Below are positions 9,815-17,991 of a stretch of DNA of 64,000 nt, piece after piece. The stretch lies in NCBI RefSeq assembly GCF_036663835.1, contig NZ_JAXOJT010000001.1, positions 1,922,001 through 1,986,000 on the forward strand, in the 5' to 3' direction. How positions within the stretch are numbered: position 1 is the stretch's first letter; each line of letters begins with the position of its first letter. This stretch comes from Sphingomonas sp. LT1P40. Its GTDB lineage: Bacteria > Pseudomonadota > Alphaproteobacteria > Sphingomonadales > Sphingomonadaceae. The notes beneath the pieces are model-generated. The model was not told where the DNA came from and made no database searches. It was given only the letters and a program-made list of their open reading frames with translations. A program made the translations under genes and the position numbers.

Positions 9815-10627
9815 TCAGGCTGCTGCCTTCACCTTCTCGACTGCAACCGCGAAGCGGCTCGATACGGGCTGTGCGGCATCGCCGGCCAGCTTCATGAACG
9901 CTTCGGTGTTCTTCGTGCTCTCGGCAACCAGCGCGTCCATCGAGCTGCGAACGAAATCGCTCTGCAGCTTGAAGAAGTCGGCTGGCGACTTGACGGCCGA
10001 CATGCTCTTCAGCGCGGCGGTCGCGCTCTCGAACGACTTGCGGCTATACTCGGCGGCGTCCTGACCGATGGTCTCAAGACCCTTGGCAGCGATCTTGCCG
10101 CTCTCGACCAGTGCTTCGACATTGCCCTTGGCGAACTCGGTCGCTTCGGCGACGAGCTTGGTATTCTTCTCGACCTGCACCTTGGCGCGGTCGTTCAGGT
10201 CGGCGAAAACGGCCTGGGTCTTTTCGATCGTTGCTTCCATGATATCAGTTCCCTTGTTTGCGACAGCCGCCAGTTCAGGAGCGGCATCCTTGATGAGGTT
10301 TTCGACGGGTTGAGCAACCTGCTCGACCGCCTCGGCTGCGGTTTCCGCCACGACATTGACGATTTCTTTGGAGGCGGTTTCTTCAACGGCTTCGATCGCA
10401 GCTTTCGGTGCGATTTCAGGCACGATGGCGGTCTTCGGCGCGGCCTCGACCGTCGCCGTCACTGCTTTGGCAACCGGCTCGATGGCCTTTGCCACGACCG
10501 GAGCCGCAACCACTTTGGGTTCCACCACAGCCTTCTTCTCCGCGACTGGCGAAGCGGTTGGCTTCGCCGGTGCGACGGTCTTCTTGAACGGCTTCTTGCC
10601 GCCGGCTTTTGATGCCTTGGTGACCAT
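9815..10627 (-). CDS. phasin family protein (PHA granule-associated)
   Basis: Phasins coat polyhydroxyalkanoate granules. This 270-residue protein has a long Ala/Lys/Pro-rich N-terminal half starting MVTKASKAGGKKPFKK, reminiscent of histone-H1-like or PhaF/PhaM tails, then a helical phasin domain from about residue 140 (NKGTDIMEATIEKTQAVFADL, PADFFKLQSDFVRSSMDAL, EAFMKLAGDAAQP). The ATG at 10627 is taken because the upstream part of the open frame overlaps the TGC-rich operator. The phaC gene lies just upstream on the same strand. The basic tail could bind nucleoid DNA; this is inference from composition. Confidence 0.88.
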   Translation of the reverse strand: MVTKASKAGGKKPFKKTVAPAKPTASPVAEKKAVVEPKVVAAPVVAKAIEPVAKAVTATVEAAPKTAIVPEIAPKAAIEAVEETASKEIVNVVAETAAEAVEQVAQPVENLIKDAAPELAAVANKGTDIMEATIEKTQAVFADLNDRAKVQVEKNTKLVAEATEFAKGNVEALVESGKIAAKGLETIGQDAAEYSRKSFESATAALKSMSAVKSPADFFKLQSDFVRSSMDALVAESTKNTEAFMKLAGDAAQPVSSRFAVAVEKVKAAA

Positions 10628-10650
10628 GTCACAGTCCTCGAAAAGCGTTG

Positions 10651-10713
10651 TTGCAATGCAGCATATACTGCACCAATAACGGGCTTTCAAGGGGTTTTTG
10701 TGCAGTGCAACAA
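10651..10713 (-). promoter_or_regulatory. TGC-rich operator region upstream of phasin, PhaR-like
   Basis: Two dyads lie between phaC and the phasin gene. One is TGCAG-CATATA-CTGCA at 10657-10672, with perfect 5-bp arms, flanked by TTGCAA. The other is TTGTGCAGTGCAACAA at 10698-10713. Known PhaR repressors of PHA metabolism bind TGC/GCA-rich sequences in phasin promoters, so this is a good candidate for PhaR control. phaR itself is not in the window. Confidence 0.6.
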
Positions 10714-10721
10714 AAATGCTT

Positions 10722-12593
10722 TTATCGGGTCGCTACGTAGCTTCCCGGTGCATCACCAAGCTCTTGATTTTCCTTTGGTTTCCGCGTTCCAATAGCCTTG
10801 ACTCGGACATCGTCCAATGCCTCCAGCCAGTCGGACCAGTCGGGCCACCAGCTGCCTTTGGTCTCGCTTGCGCCCGCAACAAAATCGTCGAGCGATGCTG
10901 CACCCGCCTCATTGGTCCAATACTGATACTTCCCTGCCGACGGCGGGTTCACCACCCCTGCAATATGCCCCGATCCGGCGAGCACGAACCGCAACGGCCC
11001 GGTAAATTGTTCGGTGATCTTCCACACGCTTTTGGGCGGGGCGATATGATCCTCGCGCCCTGCCTGGACGTAGGACGGCGTCGCCACCTTGGTCAGATCG
11101 ACGGGCGTTCCGCCGATACTCAGTGCCCCCGCCTGAACCAGCCGGTTGTCGCGGTACAAGTCGGTGAGATAACTCGCATGCCATTTCGCCGGCAGGTTGG
11201 TCACGTCCGAATTCCAGTGGAGCAAGTCAAACGGCATATAGTCTTCGCCGAGCAGGTAATTGCTAGTCACGTAATTCCAGATCAGGTCGCGCCCGCGCAG
11301 CAGGTTGAACGTCGCCGCCATATAGCGCCCGTCGAGAAACCCGTCGGTCGTCAGCGACTGGATCATCGCCAGCTGGTCGTCATCGACAAAGACGTTGAGG
11401 TCGCCCGCCTCGCTGAAATCGACCTGCGCGGTAAAGAACGTCGCGCTCTTCACCTTCGCCGCTTCACCCCGTGCCGCGAGCACGGCCAGCGTCGCCGCCA
11501 GCGTCGTCCCCGCCACGCAGTATCCGATCGTATGCACCGCCTCGACGTCCAGCAATTCGCGCACGGTATCGATCGCGTCGATCTGTCCTTGCTCAACATA
11601 ATCGTCCCACACCACATCGGCCATCGTCGCGTCCGCCGACTTCCACGACACCACGAATACCGTCAGCCCCTGCTCCACCGCCCAGCGGATGAAGCTCTTC
11701 TCCGGCGTCAAATCGAGGATGTAGAAGCGGTTGATCCATGGCGGAAAGATGATCAGCGGCGTCTTGAACACGCTCTCGGTCGCGGGCGAATACTGGATCA
11801 GTTCGTATAAAGGCGTGCGCTTGACGACCTTACCCGGTGTCATGGCAAGGTTCCGCCCAAGCTCGAACGCGCCCTCTGCGCCCTGCGTCATCTGGCCCTT
11901 GCCCAGATCGCTCAGCATATGCTGCAGACCTTTGAGCAGGTTCTCGCCCTTGGTCGCAATCGTCTTTTCCAGCACCAGCGGATTGGTCATGGCGAAATTG
12001 GACGGGCTCATCGCGTCGATGAACCCCTGCGTCTTGAAGCGCAGCTGTTCCTTTTGCTTCGGCGGCATCCCGTCAATCGCCTCCACGCCCTTAAGCATAT
12101 GGTCGGCGATTGTCAGATAGCTCTGGCGTATGAAGTCGAACAGCGGCTGTTCGCGCCATTGCGGTGCCTTGAAGCGCTTGTCGCGCGCCTGCTCGGGCGT
12201 TTCCTCGAACGGTGCCGCCTTGGCTGGGTCCAAGAAACGCTGCCACAAATTCATCGAATCAGCCCAGAAATCCGCCCCGGCGCGGATCATCGCGGCGGGA
12301 TCGACCGGCAGGCTGGTCGGCATGGATGGCATTTGCGGCATTGGCGGCATTGGCGGCATTGGCGGCGTTGTTACTTTCAGGTCGAGCCCCTGCTCCATTA
12401 TCATCTGCTGCGCGCGGCCCATCACCCAGGTCCAGTGCTGCAATTCCTCCAGCCCCGGAGCGGCGGCTTCAGCCTTTGGGGTTTCGACCTCGGGCGCGGC
12501 CTTCGCTTCGACCTTAGGCTTACGCGCAGTCGCCGGTTTACGCGGCTTTGGTGCAGCCTTCGGCGCTGCCTTGTTTTTCTTGTCCGCCGCCAC
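10722..12593 (-). CDS. phaC: class I poly(3-hydroxyalkanoate) synthase
   Basis: PhaC polymerises 3-hydroxyacyl-CoA into PHA at the granule surface. From the GTG at 12593 it has 623 residues. The lipase-like box GYCVAG carries the catalytic Cys359; REDHIAPPKS and GSGHIAGVVNPP supply the expected Asp and His. The N-terminal 60 residues are Ala/Lys/Pro-rich, followed by a PPM repeat run. The GTG is chosen because AGGAG lies 6 nt upstream (12600-12604). Length and box fit class I. It is divergent from the aminotransferase and upstream of the phasin. Confidence 0.95.
   Translation of the reverse strand: MAADKKNKAAPKAAPKPRKPATARKPKVEAKAAPEVETPKAEAAAPGLEELQHWTWVMGRAQQMIMEQGLDLKVTTPPMPPMPPMPQMPSMPTSLPVDPAAMIRAGADFWADSMNLWQRFLDPAKAAPFEETPEQARDKRFKAPQWREQPLFDFIRQSYLTIADHMLKGVEAIDGMPPKQKEQLRFKTQGFIDAMSPSNFAMTNPLVLEKTIATKGENLLKGLQHMLSDLGKGQMTQGAEGAFELGRNLAMTPGKVVKRTPLYELIQYSPATESVFKTPLIIFPPWINRFYILDLTPEKSFIRWAVEQGLTVFVVSWKSADATMADVVWDDYVEQGQIDAIDTVRELLDVEAVHTIGYCVAGTTLAATLAVLAARGEAAKVKSATFFTAQVDFSEAGDLNVFVDDDQLAMIQSLTTDGFLDGRYMAATFNLLRGRDLIWNYVTSNYLLGEDYMPFDLLHWNSDVTNLPAKWHASYLTDLYRDNRLVQAGALSIGGTPVDLTKVATPSYVQAGREDHIAPPKSVWKITEQFTGPLRFVLAGSGHIAGVVNPPSAGKYQYWTNEAGAASLDDFVAGASETKGSWWPDWSDWLEALDDVRVKAIGTRKPKENQELGDAPGSYVATR
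12331..12366. repeat. 9-bp tandem repeat inside phaC
   Basis: The unit GGCATTGGC (plus strand) is repeated about four times with small variation and encodes a Pro-Pro-Met run in the N-terminal linker of PhaC. Such a run could change length by slippage in steps of three codons without shifting the frame. Confidence 0.85.
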
Positions 12594-12681
12594 GTGCCTC
12601 TCCTCTGGCTTGGTCGCCTGACCCCTGTATAACGAGCCCGCGCATCCCGCGCGACCACAGAGGAGCTCATCGAGCAAGAAG

Positions 12682-13887
12682 ATGTCCGAAGAATTCTATC
12701 GCATGAAGCGCCTTCCGCCCTATGTCATCGCCGAAGTGAATGCGATGCGGGCCGCGGCGCGCGCGGGTGGAGAGGACATTATCGATCTCGGCATGGGCAA
12801 TCCCGATCTGCCGCCGCCCGACCATGTCATCGAAAAACTGATCGAAGTCGCGCGCAAACCCAGCGCACACGGTTATTCGCAGTCCAAGGGGATTCCCGGC
12901 CTGCGTCGCGCGCAGGCGAATTATTATGGCCGTCGATTCGGTGTCGATGTCGATCCGGAAACCGAAGTCGTCGTGACGATGGGGTCGAAGGAGGGGCTGG
13001 CCAGCCTTGCCACCGCGATCACCGCACCCGGCGACGTCGTGCTTGCGCCGAACCCGTCCTACCCGATTCACACCTTCGGCTTCATCATCGCCGGGGCTAC
13101 GATCCGCGCGATCCCGACCACGCCGGACGAGCGCTATTTCGAGAGCCTTGAGCGCGCGATGGCGTTTACCGTCCCGCGCCCCAGTATCCTGGTCGTCAAC
13201 TATCCGTCGAACCCGACGGCGGAGACTGTCGATTTAGCCTTTTACGAGCAGCTGGTGGCATGGGCGAAGGAGAACAAGGTGTGGATCATTTCCGACCTCG
13301 CTTATTCCGAACTCTATTTCGACGGCAAGCCGACCGTCTCGATCCTTCAGGTGAAGGGCGCCAAAGACGTTGCGATCGAGTTCACCTCACTCAGCAAGAC
13401 CTATTCGATGGCGGGCTGGCGGATGGGCTTTGCGGTCGGCAACAAGACGCTGATCGCGGCGATGTCGCGGGTGAAATCCTATCTCGATTACGGTGCATTT
13501 ACCCCGATTCAGGCGGCCGCCTGCGCCGCATTGAATGGCCCGCAAGAGATCGTCGAGCGCAATCGCCAGCTTTATCACAAGCGCCGCGATGTGCTGGTCG
13601 AGAGCTTTGGTCGATCTGGCTGGGATATCCCGCCGCCCGCCGCGTCGATGTTTGCCTGGGCACCGCTCCCCCCCGCGCTCGCGCATCTCGGCAGTCTGGA
13701 GTTCTCGAAGCAGTTGCTCAGCCACGCCAAGGTCGCGGTCGCCCCGGGTGTTGGCTATGGCGAAAATGGGGAAGGATTCGTGCGCATTGCGATGGTCGAG
13801 AACGAACAGCGGCTGCGACAGGCCGCCCGCAATGTGAAACGCTATTTGCAATCGATGGGCGTCAACACCGGCGCAAAATCGGCCTGA
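12682..13887 (+). CDS. PLP aminotransferase, AlaC / alanine-type
   Basis: A 401-residue fold-type I class I/II aminotransferase. DLGMGNPDLPPPDHV, NYPSNPTAETV, ISDLAYSELYFDG and the PLP-lysine segment SLSKTYSMAGWRMGF are readable, as is the C-terminal Arg region GFVRIAMVENEQRLRQA. The closest characterised group by pattern is glutamate-pyruvate aminotransferase AlaC; LL-diaminopimelate aminotransferase is related and cannot be fully excluded. It starts 88 bp from divergent phaC and ends at a strong terminator. Confidence 0.88.
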   Translation: MSEEFYRMKRLPPYVIAEVNAMRAAARAGGEDIIDLGMGNPDLPPPDHVIEKLIEVARKPSAHGYSQSKGIPGLRRAQANYYGRRFGVDVDPETEVVVTMGSKEGLASLATAITAPGDVVLAPNPSYPIHTFGFIIAGATIRAIPTTPDERYFESLERAMAFTVPRPSILVVNYPSNPTAETVDLAFYEQLVAWAKENKVWIISDLAYSELYFDGKPTVSILQVKGAKDVAIEFTSLSKTYSMAGWRMGFAVGNKTLIAAMSRVKSYLDYGAFTPIQAAACAALNGPQEIVERNRQLYHKRRDVLVESFGRSGWDIPPPAASMFAWAPLPPALAHLGSLEFSKQLLSHAKVAVAPGVGYGENGEGFVRIAMVENEQRLRQAARNVKRYLQSMGVNTGAKSA

Positions 13888-13894
13888 CATAGAA

Positions 13895-13920
13895 AAGGGG
13901 GCGTCCGCAGACGCCCCCTT
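13895..13920. terminator. bidirectional terminator hairpin
   Basis: A perfect 11-bp stem (AAGGGGGCGTC with its complement at 13910-13920) closes a CGCA loop. The A/T ends make it terminator-like on both strands, between the convergent aminotransferase and beta-barrel genes. Confidence 0.85.
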
Positions 13921-13938
13921 CCCCGATTTGCATTCCGT

Positions 13939-14523
13939 TCAGAAGCGGAAGCCAACCCCGGCCGCGACATGGCGACGCTGCAGGTTGAAGCCGGTGCCAT
14001 AGAAATCGCCATAATCGGCATAGGCCGCTTCGACGTTGACATAGACGTTGCTCGACACCGCGAATTCGGCACCCAGCGCGCCGTAAACGCCGCCCTTGTT
14101 GTCGGTGCCGGTGAAGCCGCCGCTCGCCGCCTTGAGCTTGAGGCTGGCATAGCCGACTTTGCCGTACAGCGCGGCCGTGGGGCTCAGCGCGACGCCAACG
14201 CGGCCACCAGCGCTCAGGTTGCTCTCGATCTCGAGGCAATCGCCGCCGTCGCACAGCTCGACGCCCGAGAATTCGTAATTGATATAGGGGCCGAACGTAA
14301 CCTTGTCGCTGACTGCGAGATCATAGCCGATCTCGCCGCCATAAGAGACCGCGCTGCCGATCTTGTACACATCGCCGTCGCCGCTGACGGTCGGGGTTTC
14401 ATAGCCCAGGCGCAATTCGGCGCGCAGACCGGCGAAATCACTCGGCGGTGCTGCCTCGTCCTGCGCAACAGCGATACCGGGCACGCACGAAAGGACCGCA
14501 ACAGCGGCCAGAAGCTTCTTCAT
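13939..14523 (-). CDS. outer-membrane beta-barrel protein (opacity/OmpA-like)
   Basis: A 194-residue protein with a clean signal peptide (MKKLLAAVAVLSCVPGIAVA, cleavage before QDEAAPP) and about eight alternating amphipathic strands ending in the C-terminal aromatic signature VGFRF used for BAM recognition. A Cys pair (CDGGDC) lies in one predicted surface loop. The function is probably structural or adhesive, like other small OMP_b-brl proteins; no substrate can be inferred. The start is set by the signal peptide and an upstream GGGGGACAAG. Confidence 0.88.
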   Translation of the reverse strand: MKKLLAAVAVLSCVPGIAVAQDEAAPPSDFAGLRAELRLGYETPTVSGDGDVYKIGSAVSYGGEIGYDLAVSDKVTFGPYINYEFSGVELCDGGDCLEIESNLSAGGRVGVALSPTAALYGKVGYASLKLKAASGGFTGTDNKGGVYGALGAEFAVSSNVYVNVEAAYADYGDFYGTGFNLQRRHVAAGVGFRF

Positions 14524-14695
14524 CTTGTCCCCCTTGGATGGCCGGATTGGCTTGAGATACCTGCCGTAACCCGTTGGATTCGGTGGGCGACGGCCGGATA
14601 GTTTCGGACACGATCCAAGTCCAGCAGGTTTTTTTGCGCGCGGATGATCGCAAGACGACGTTGCACCATCGAACGGGTTCCGCCACGGCAAGTGT

Positions 14696-15112
14696 ATGAC
14701 TCGCCCCGGCTTCGATTTCTCCACCCGTCTGCGCGTTCGCTATGCCGAAATCGACGGGCAAAAGGTCGTCTTCAATTCGCGCTATCTCGAATATGCCGAT
14801 GTCGCGCTTAGCGAATATTGGCGCTGGCTGCGGCTGGCCGATCTGCCCGAATGGCGTAGCATGGAATTCCACGTCGCCCGCGCGACCGTCGATTACAAAC
14901 TTCCCTTCCGCTACGATGACGAGTTCGACGCCTGGGCGCGCACCGATCGCATCGGCACCTCCAGCGTCACCAGTATTGTGGAGCTGTGCCACGCCGAAAC
15001 CGGCGCGCTGCACACGGTGATCGAACTGGTGCACGTCAATGTTGATCTGGCAGCGGGACGCTCAGCGGCAATCCCGGAAGCGGTTCGACAGAGAATGCAG
15101 ATAAGTGCCTGA
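14696..15112 (+). CDS. acyl-CoA thioesterase, hotdog fold (4HBT)
   Basis: A 138-residue hotdog-fold thioesterase. The N-terminal block RVRYAEIDGQKVVFNSRYLEYAD matches the YbgC/FcbC-type active-site helix, with Asp at the usual catalytic place but Gln-Lys where many members have His-Met. VDYKLPFRYDDEFDAWAR is the following core strand. It would hydrolyse small acyl-CoA thioesters in the cytoplasm; the substrate is unknown. It is divergent from the beta-barrel gene. Confidence 0.85.
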   Translation: MTRPGFDFSTRLRVRYAEIDGQKVVFNSRYLEYADVALSEYWRWLRLADLPEWRSMEFHVARATVDYKLPFRYDDEFDAWARTDRIGTSSVTSIVELCHAETGALHTVIELVHVNVDLAAGRSAAIPEAVRQRMQISA

Positions 15113-15162
15113 ATCAGACTAGGGGAAACGCGCCGTTAACGGTCTCGCCCTAATCTTGGGCG

Positions 15163-16935
15163 ATGGACGGCAAGTCGCTGAAAAATATCGGAGTCGGGGT
15201 AGTTCTCGGCGTGGCGATCGCCTACTTCGCGCTGGCGGCGGCGGCGATCGAATTCACGCGCCTCAGCGGCAATGTCGCACTGCTATGGATCGCCAACGCG
15301 CCGCTGATCGCCGCGATGCTGACTCGTCCGGCGGTCGAGCGTCCGCTGCACCTGATGGCCTGCTTCGGCGCGACGATCGCCGCCAGCGTCAGCGTATCGC
15401 CCTACAGCGCGCTCTCCCCCCTGTTCGCAATCGCCAATATTGGCGAAGCATTGATCGCCTGGCTGCTCCTTCGGCGGTTTCTGGGCGAGGATCGCCTATT
15501 CGCCTCGTTGCGCTCGCTGGCGATCTTCATAGCCGTCGCCGGCCTTGCCGCTCCGTTCATCACGGGCATAATCCCCACATTGGCGCTATGGATGCTGCAG
15601 GGCACGGCACCGCTGGTGATCTGGTCGAACTGGATGCTGGGTCATGGCCTTGGCGCGCTGATCGGGACGCCGGTCGCGTTGTTGCTGATCGGCGGCACCG
15701 CCTATCGTGAACGGCTGGCGCGCAAGGGTGAGCCGTTGCGCATCCTGTGGGTCGCAACTCTCGTTATCGGCATCACCGGTTTCTGCTTCGCCCAGGATCG
15801 ACTGCCGTTGCTCTTCCTGCCGGTGCTGCCGCTGATCGTTGCGACGATGATCTTTCGCCTTGCCGGTGCGGCGTTCGGGGTGTTTGCCATCGCCATGATC
15901 GGTGCCGGGTTCACCGTCGCGGGCCATGGTCCGATGCAGCTGATTCAGGGCAGCGAAGCGTTCCAGCTGCAATTCTTCCAATTCTATCTGGCCGTGCTGT
16001 TCCTGACCGCACACCCCTTTGCAACGATGATTACCGAAAAGCACCGGCTGGCGCTGGCAGTGGCCGAGAGCGAGGCACGCTACCGGCTGATCGCCGAACA
16101 TGCGTCGGACGCGGTGCTGACGGTCGATCCGGCGGGCGATATCCTGTTTGCTTCCCCCTCGGTGCGCGAACTGGCCGGGTTCGATCCCGCCGCCCTGATC
16201 GGCAAGAGTACGTTCGCCTTCATTGCCGAGGGCGACCGCGAACGCACGCGAGCCGCGCACAAACTTGCCATCGCCCAGCCCGACCGCATTCACCGGTTCG
16301 AGTTCCGGGCCGCCACCGCTTCAGGCACGATCCGCTGGTTCGAATCGACGGCCCGTGCCGTCACCGGCGAGGATGGCGAAGTCGCGACCATCGTCACCGT
16401 CATCCGCGACCTCAGCCATCGCAAGGCGCGCGAGGCCGATCTGGAACGACAGGCAGCGACCGATCCGATGACCGGCGTGCTCAACCGGCGCGCATTCCAG
16501 GAACGCCTCGCCCGCTACCGCGATTCCGGCGACGGACCTGCCGCGCTGGCACTGTTCGACCTCGATCATTTCAAGCGCGTCAACGACAGTCACGGTCATG
16601 AGGCGGGGGATTCGGCGCTGCTGGTCTTCGCCGACGTCCTGCGCGGCAATTTACGATCGGAGGATGTGATCGGTCGTCTGGGCGGGGAGGAGTTCGCGGT
16701 CCTGTTCCCCGGTCGCACCGCATCCGACGCGCTCGCCGCGTGCGAACGCGTCCGCCGGTCGCTCGAAGACACACGCATCGGCACGCCGCCGGTCAGCTTC
16801 ACGATCACGGTCAGCACCGGCGTCGCACCCGTTCGGCACGGCGAAACGTCCGAAGCGGTGTTCCGTCAGGCCGACGCCGCGCTTTATCGCGCCAAGGCAT
16901 TGGGTCGTAACCGCAGCGAACTCGCGGCCGGGTAG
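15163..16935 (+). CDS. diguanylate cyclase with MASE1-like, PAS and GGDEF domains
   Basis: A 590-residue inner-membrane c-di-GMP synthase. Residues 1-300 contain about eight hydrophobic segments arranged like a MASE1 sensor. A PAS domain follows (about 305-430; AEHASDAVLTVDPAGDILFA and VTVIRDLSHRKARE), then a GGDEF domain (about 435-590). The active-site motif is GGEEF at 507-511. Arg498-x-x-Asp501 gives an RxxD inhibitory site at the standard distance, so product feedback is expected. No EAL domain is attached. Confidence 0.93.
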   Translation: MDGKSLKNIGVGVVLGVAIAYFALAAAAIEFTRLSGNVALLWIANAPLIAAMLTRPAVERPLHLMACFGATIAASVSVSPYSALSPLFAIANIGEALIAWLLLRRFLGEDRLFASLRSLAIFIAVAGLAAPFITGIIPTLALWMLQGTAPLVIWSNWMLGHGLGALIGTPVALLLIGGTAYRERLARKGEPLRILWVATLVIGITGFCFAQDRLPLLFLPVLPLIVATMIFRLAGAAFGVFAIAMIGAGFTVAGHGPMQLIQGSEAFQLQFFQFYLAVLFLTAHPFATMITEKHRLALAVAESEARYRLIAEHASDAVLTVDPAGDILFASPSVRELAGFDPAALIGKSTFAFIAEGDRERTRAAHKLAIAQPDRIHRFEFRAATASGTIRWFESTARAVTGEDGEVATIVTVIRDLSHRKAREADLERQAATDPMTGVLNRRAFQERLARYRDSGDGPAALALFDLDHFKRVNDSHGHEAGDSALLVFADVLRGNLRSEDVIGRLGGEEFAVLFPGRTASDALAACERVRRSLEDTRIGTPPVSFTITVSTGVAPVRHGETSEAVFRQADAALYRAKALGRNRSELAAG

Positions 16936-16936
16936 G

Positions 16937-17431
16937 CTACTCGGCCGCCTCGGCCACGCCTTCGCCCACCACATCCTCGGGCAGCGACCACAAAAGGTCA
17001 TGCTTGCCAAGCGCGCGGCCGTCATGGCTCATCACCTGCACCGGCGCGATCCGCCGCCGGTCGCGGGCATCGACCAGCACCGGGGTGGACAGCATGCCGG
17101 TCTCCCAGCGCTCACCCCATTGCCTGAGCGCAACCATCGTCGGTAGCAGCGCAAAGCCCTTGTCGGTCAACCGGTACTCAACCTTGCGCCGGTCGTCATC
17201 ACAGGTCTGTCGCGCCAGGATGCCATGGTCGACTAGCCGTGCCAGCCGGTTCGCCAGGATATTGCGCGCAATCCCCAGTTCCGACTGAAACTCCTCGAAA
17301 TGATAAAGGCCGTTGAAGGACCCGCGCAGGATCAAGAACGACCAGCGTTCCCCCATTGCCTCCAGCGCGGCCGGAAGGCTGCAGTTATTGGCCAGCTCGC
17401 GTAGCGGCTCTCGCAGTCCATTATGACCCAT
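16937..17431 (-). CDS. HxlR family transcriptional regulator
   Basis: A 164-residue winged-helix regulator of the HxlR type. NCSLPAALEAMGERWSFLILR, FEEFQSELGIARNILANRLARLVDHGIL and VEYRLTDKGFALLPTMVAL are the family core; a 50-residue C-terminal extension follows. An in-frame TTG at 17467 is an alternative start, but the ATG at 17431 gives the usual N-terminus. Cys29 near the start of the core is the position that senses electrophiles in some relatives. It is divergent from a CC_3452-type gene across a region with GTTGC palindromes. Confidence 0.88.
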   Translation of the reverse strand: MGHNGLREPLRELANNCSLPAALEAMGERWSFLILRGSFNGLYHFEEFQSELGIARNILANRLARLVDHGILARQTCDDDRRKVEYRLTDKGFALLPTMVALRQWGERWETGMLSTPVLVDARDRRRIAPVQVMSHDGRALGKHDLLWSLPEDVVGEGVAEAAE

Positions 17432-17505
17432 GACCGGCAAATCTACCCTAATTTCCCTGTTGCACAAACCACTTAGATTCTCGCACCCGCAGCAAGAGTT
17501 TTCAG

Positions 17506-17556
17506 TTGCAACTTAAACCGTAGAAATATAAGTAGCGATTCGCAACCTTTGTTGCA
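17506..17556. promoter_or_regulatory. GTTGC palindromes between hxlR-like and CC_3452-like genes
   Basis: GTTGCAAC at 17506-17513 is a perfect palindrome, and GCAAC-CTTT-GTTGC at 17543-17556 is a perfect inverted repeat 22 bp before the start of the secreted-protein gene. A further GTTGCA lies at 17459. The divergent regulator is the obvious candidate binder, but this is inference. Confidence 0.5.
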
Positions 17557-17578
17557 TTGACCCCAGGGAGACTTCGCC

Positions 17579-17890
17579 ATGACCCGCCTTGCCTCGCTCG
17601 CCGCCGCCGCGTTGACGGCCGCTGCGTTCATGCCCATCGCTGCGTTCGCCCAGTCGGGCGGCTATTATTCCGCGACCGCCGTTGAAGCGCCGAAAAAGGC
17701 CAGCTTCATCACCCAGAACACCGTGTGGAAGTGCAAGGACGGAACTTGCACTGCACCCAAGACGCCGATGCAGGACAAGGTGTTGTGCGAGCGCGTGGTC
17801 CAGCGCGTCGGTGCCCTTTCTGCCTTCACGGTTGGCGGTACGCCGTTCGATGCGGCGGCGCTGACGGCCTGCAACGCGCGCGCCAACTAA
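17579..17890 (+). CDS. CC_3452-type small secreted protein
   Basis: A 103-residue exported protein of unknown function. A signal peptide (MTRLASLAAAALTAAAFMPIAAFA) precedes a mature part with four Cys, in the pattern WKCKDGTCTAP, then VLCERVV and LTACNARAN, as in the CC_3452 family of Caulobacter and sphingomonads. Two disulphides are likely in the periplasm. It faces an HxlR regulator and is followed by a hairpin terminator. Confidence 0.8.
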   Translation: MTRLASLAAAALTAAAFMPIAAFAQSGGYYSATAVEAPKKASFITQNTVWKCKDGTCTAPKTPMQDKVLCERVVQRVGALSAFTVGGTPFDAAALTACNARAN

Positions 17891-17912
17891 GTCACTCTTG
17901 CGCCACAGTCAT

Positions 17913-17939
17913 GCGGGCATCGGCGTCGCCGGTGCCCGC
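17913..17939 (+). terminator. hairpin terminator after the CC_3452-like gene
   Basis: A 12-bp stem (GCGGGCATCGGC with its complement, one G-U pair) closes a GTC loop, 22 bp after the stop. There is only a short T-rich tail, so efficiency is uncertain. Confidence 0.6.
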
Positions 17940-17991
17940 TTCGCGTTGAAACTTATTGCAAAGCAACAGGCTCGCGCCCCATCTTGGTCAC

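Noticed and set aside
12331..12366. Short tandem GGCATTGGC units as a possible CRISPR or clustered repeat
   Set aside because: The units are contiguous, lack spacers and encode an in-frame Pro-Pro-Met run in PhaC.
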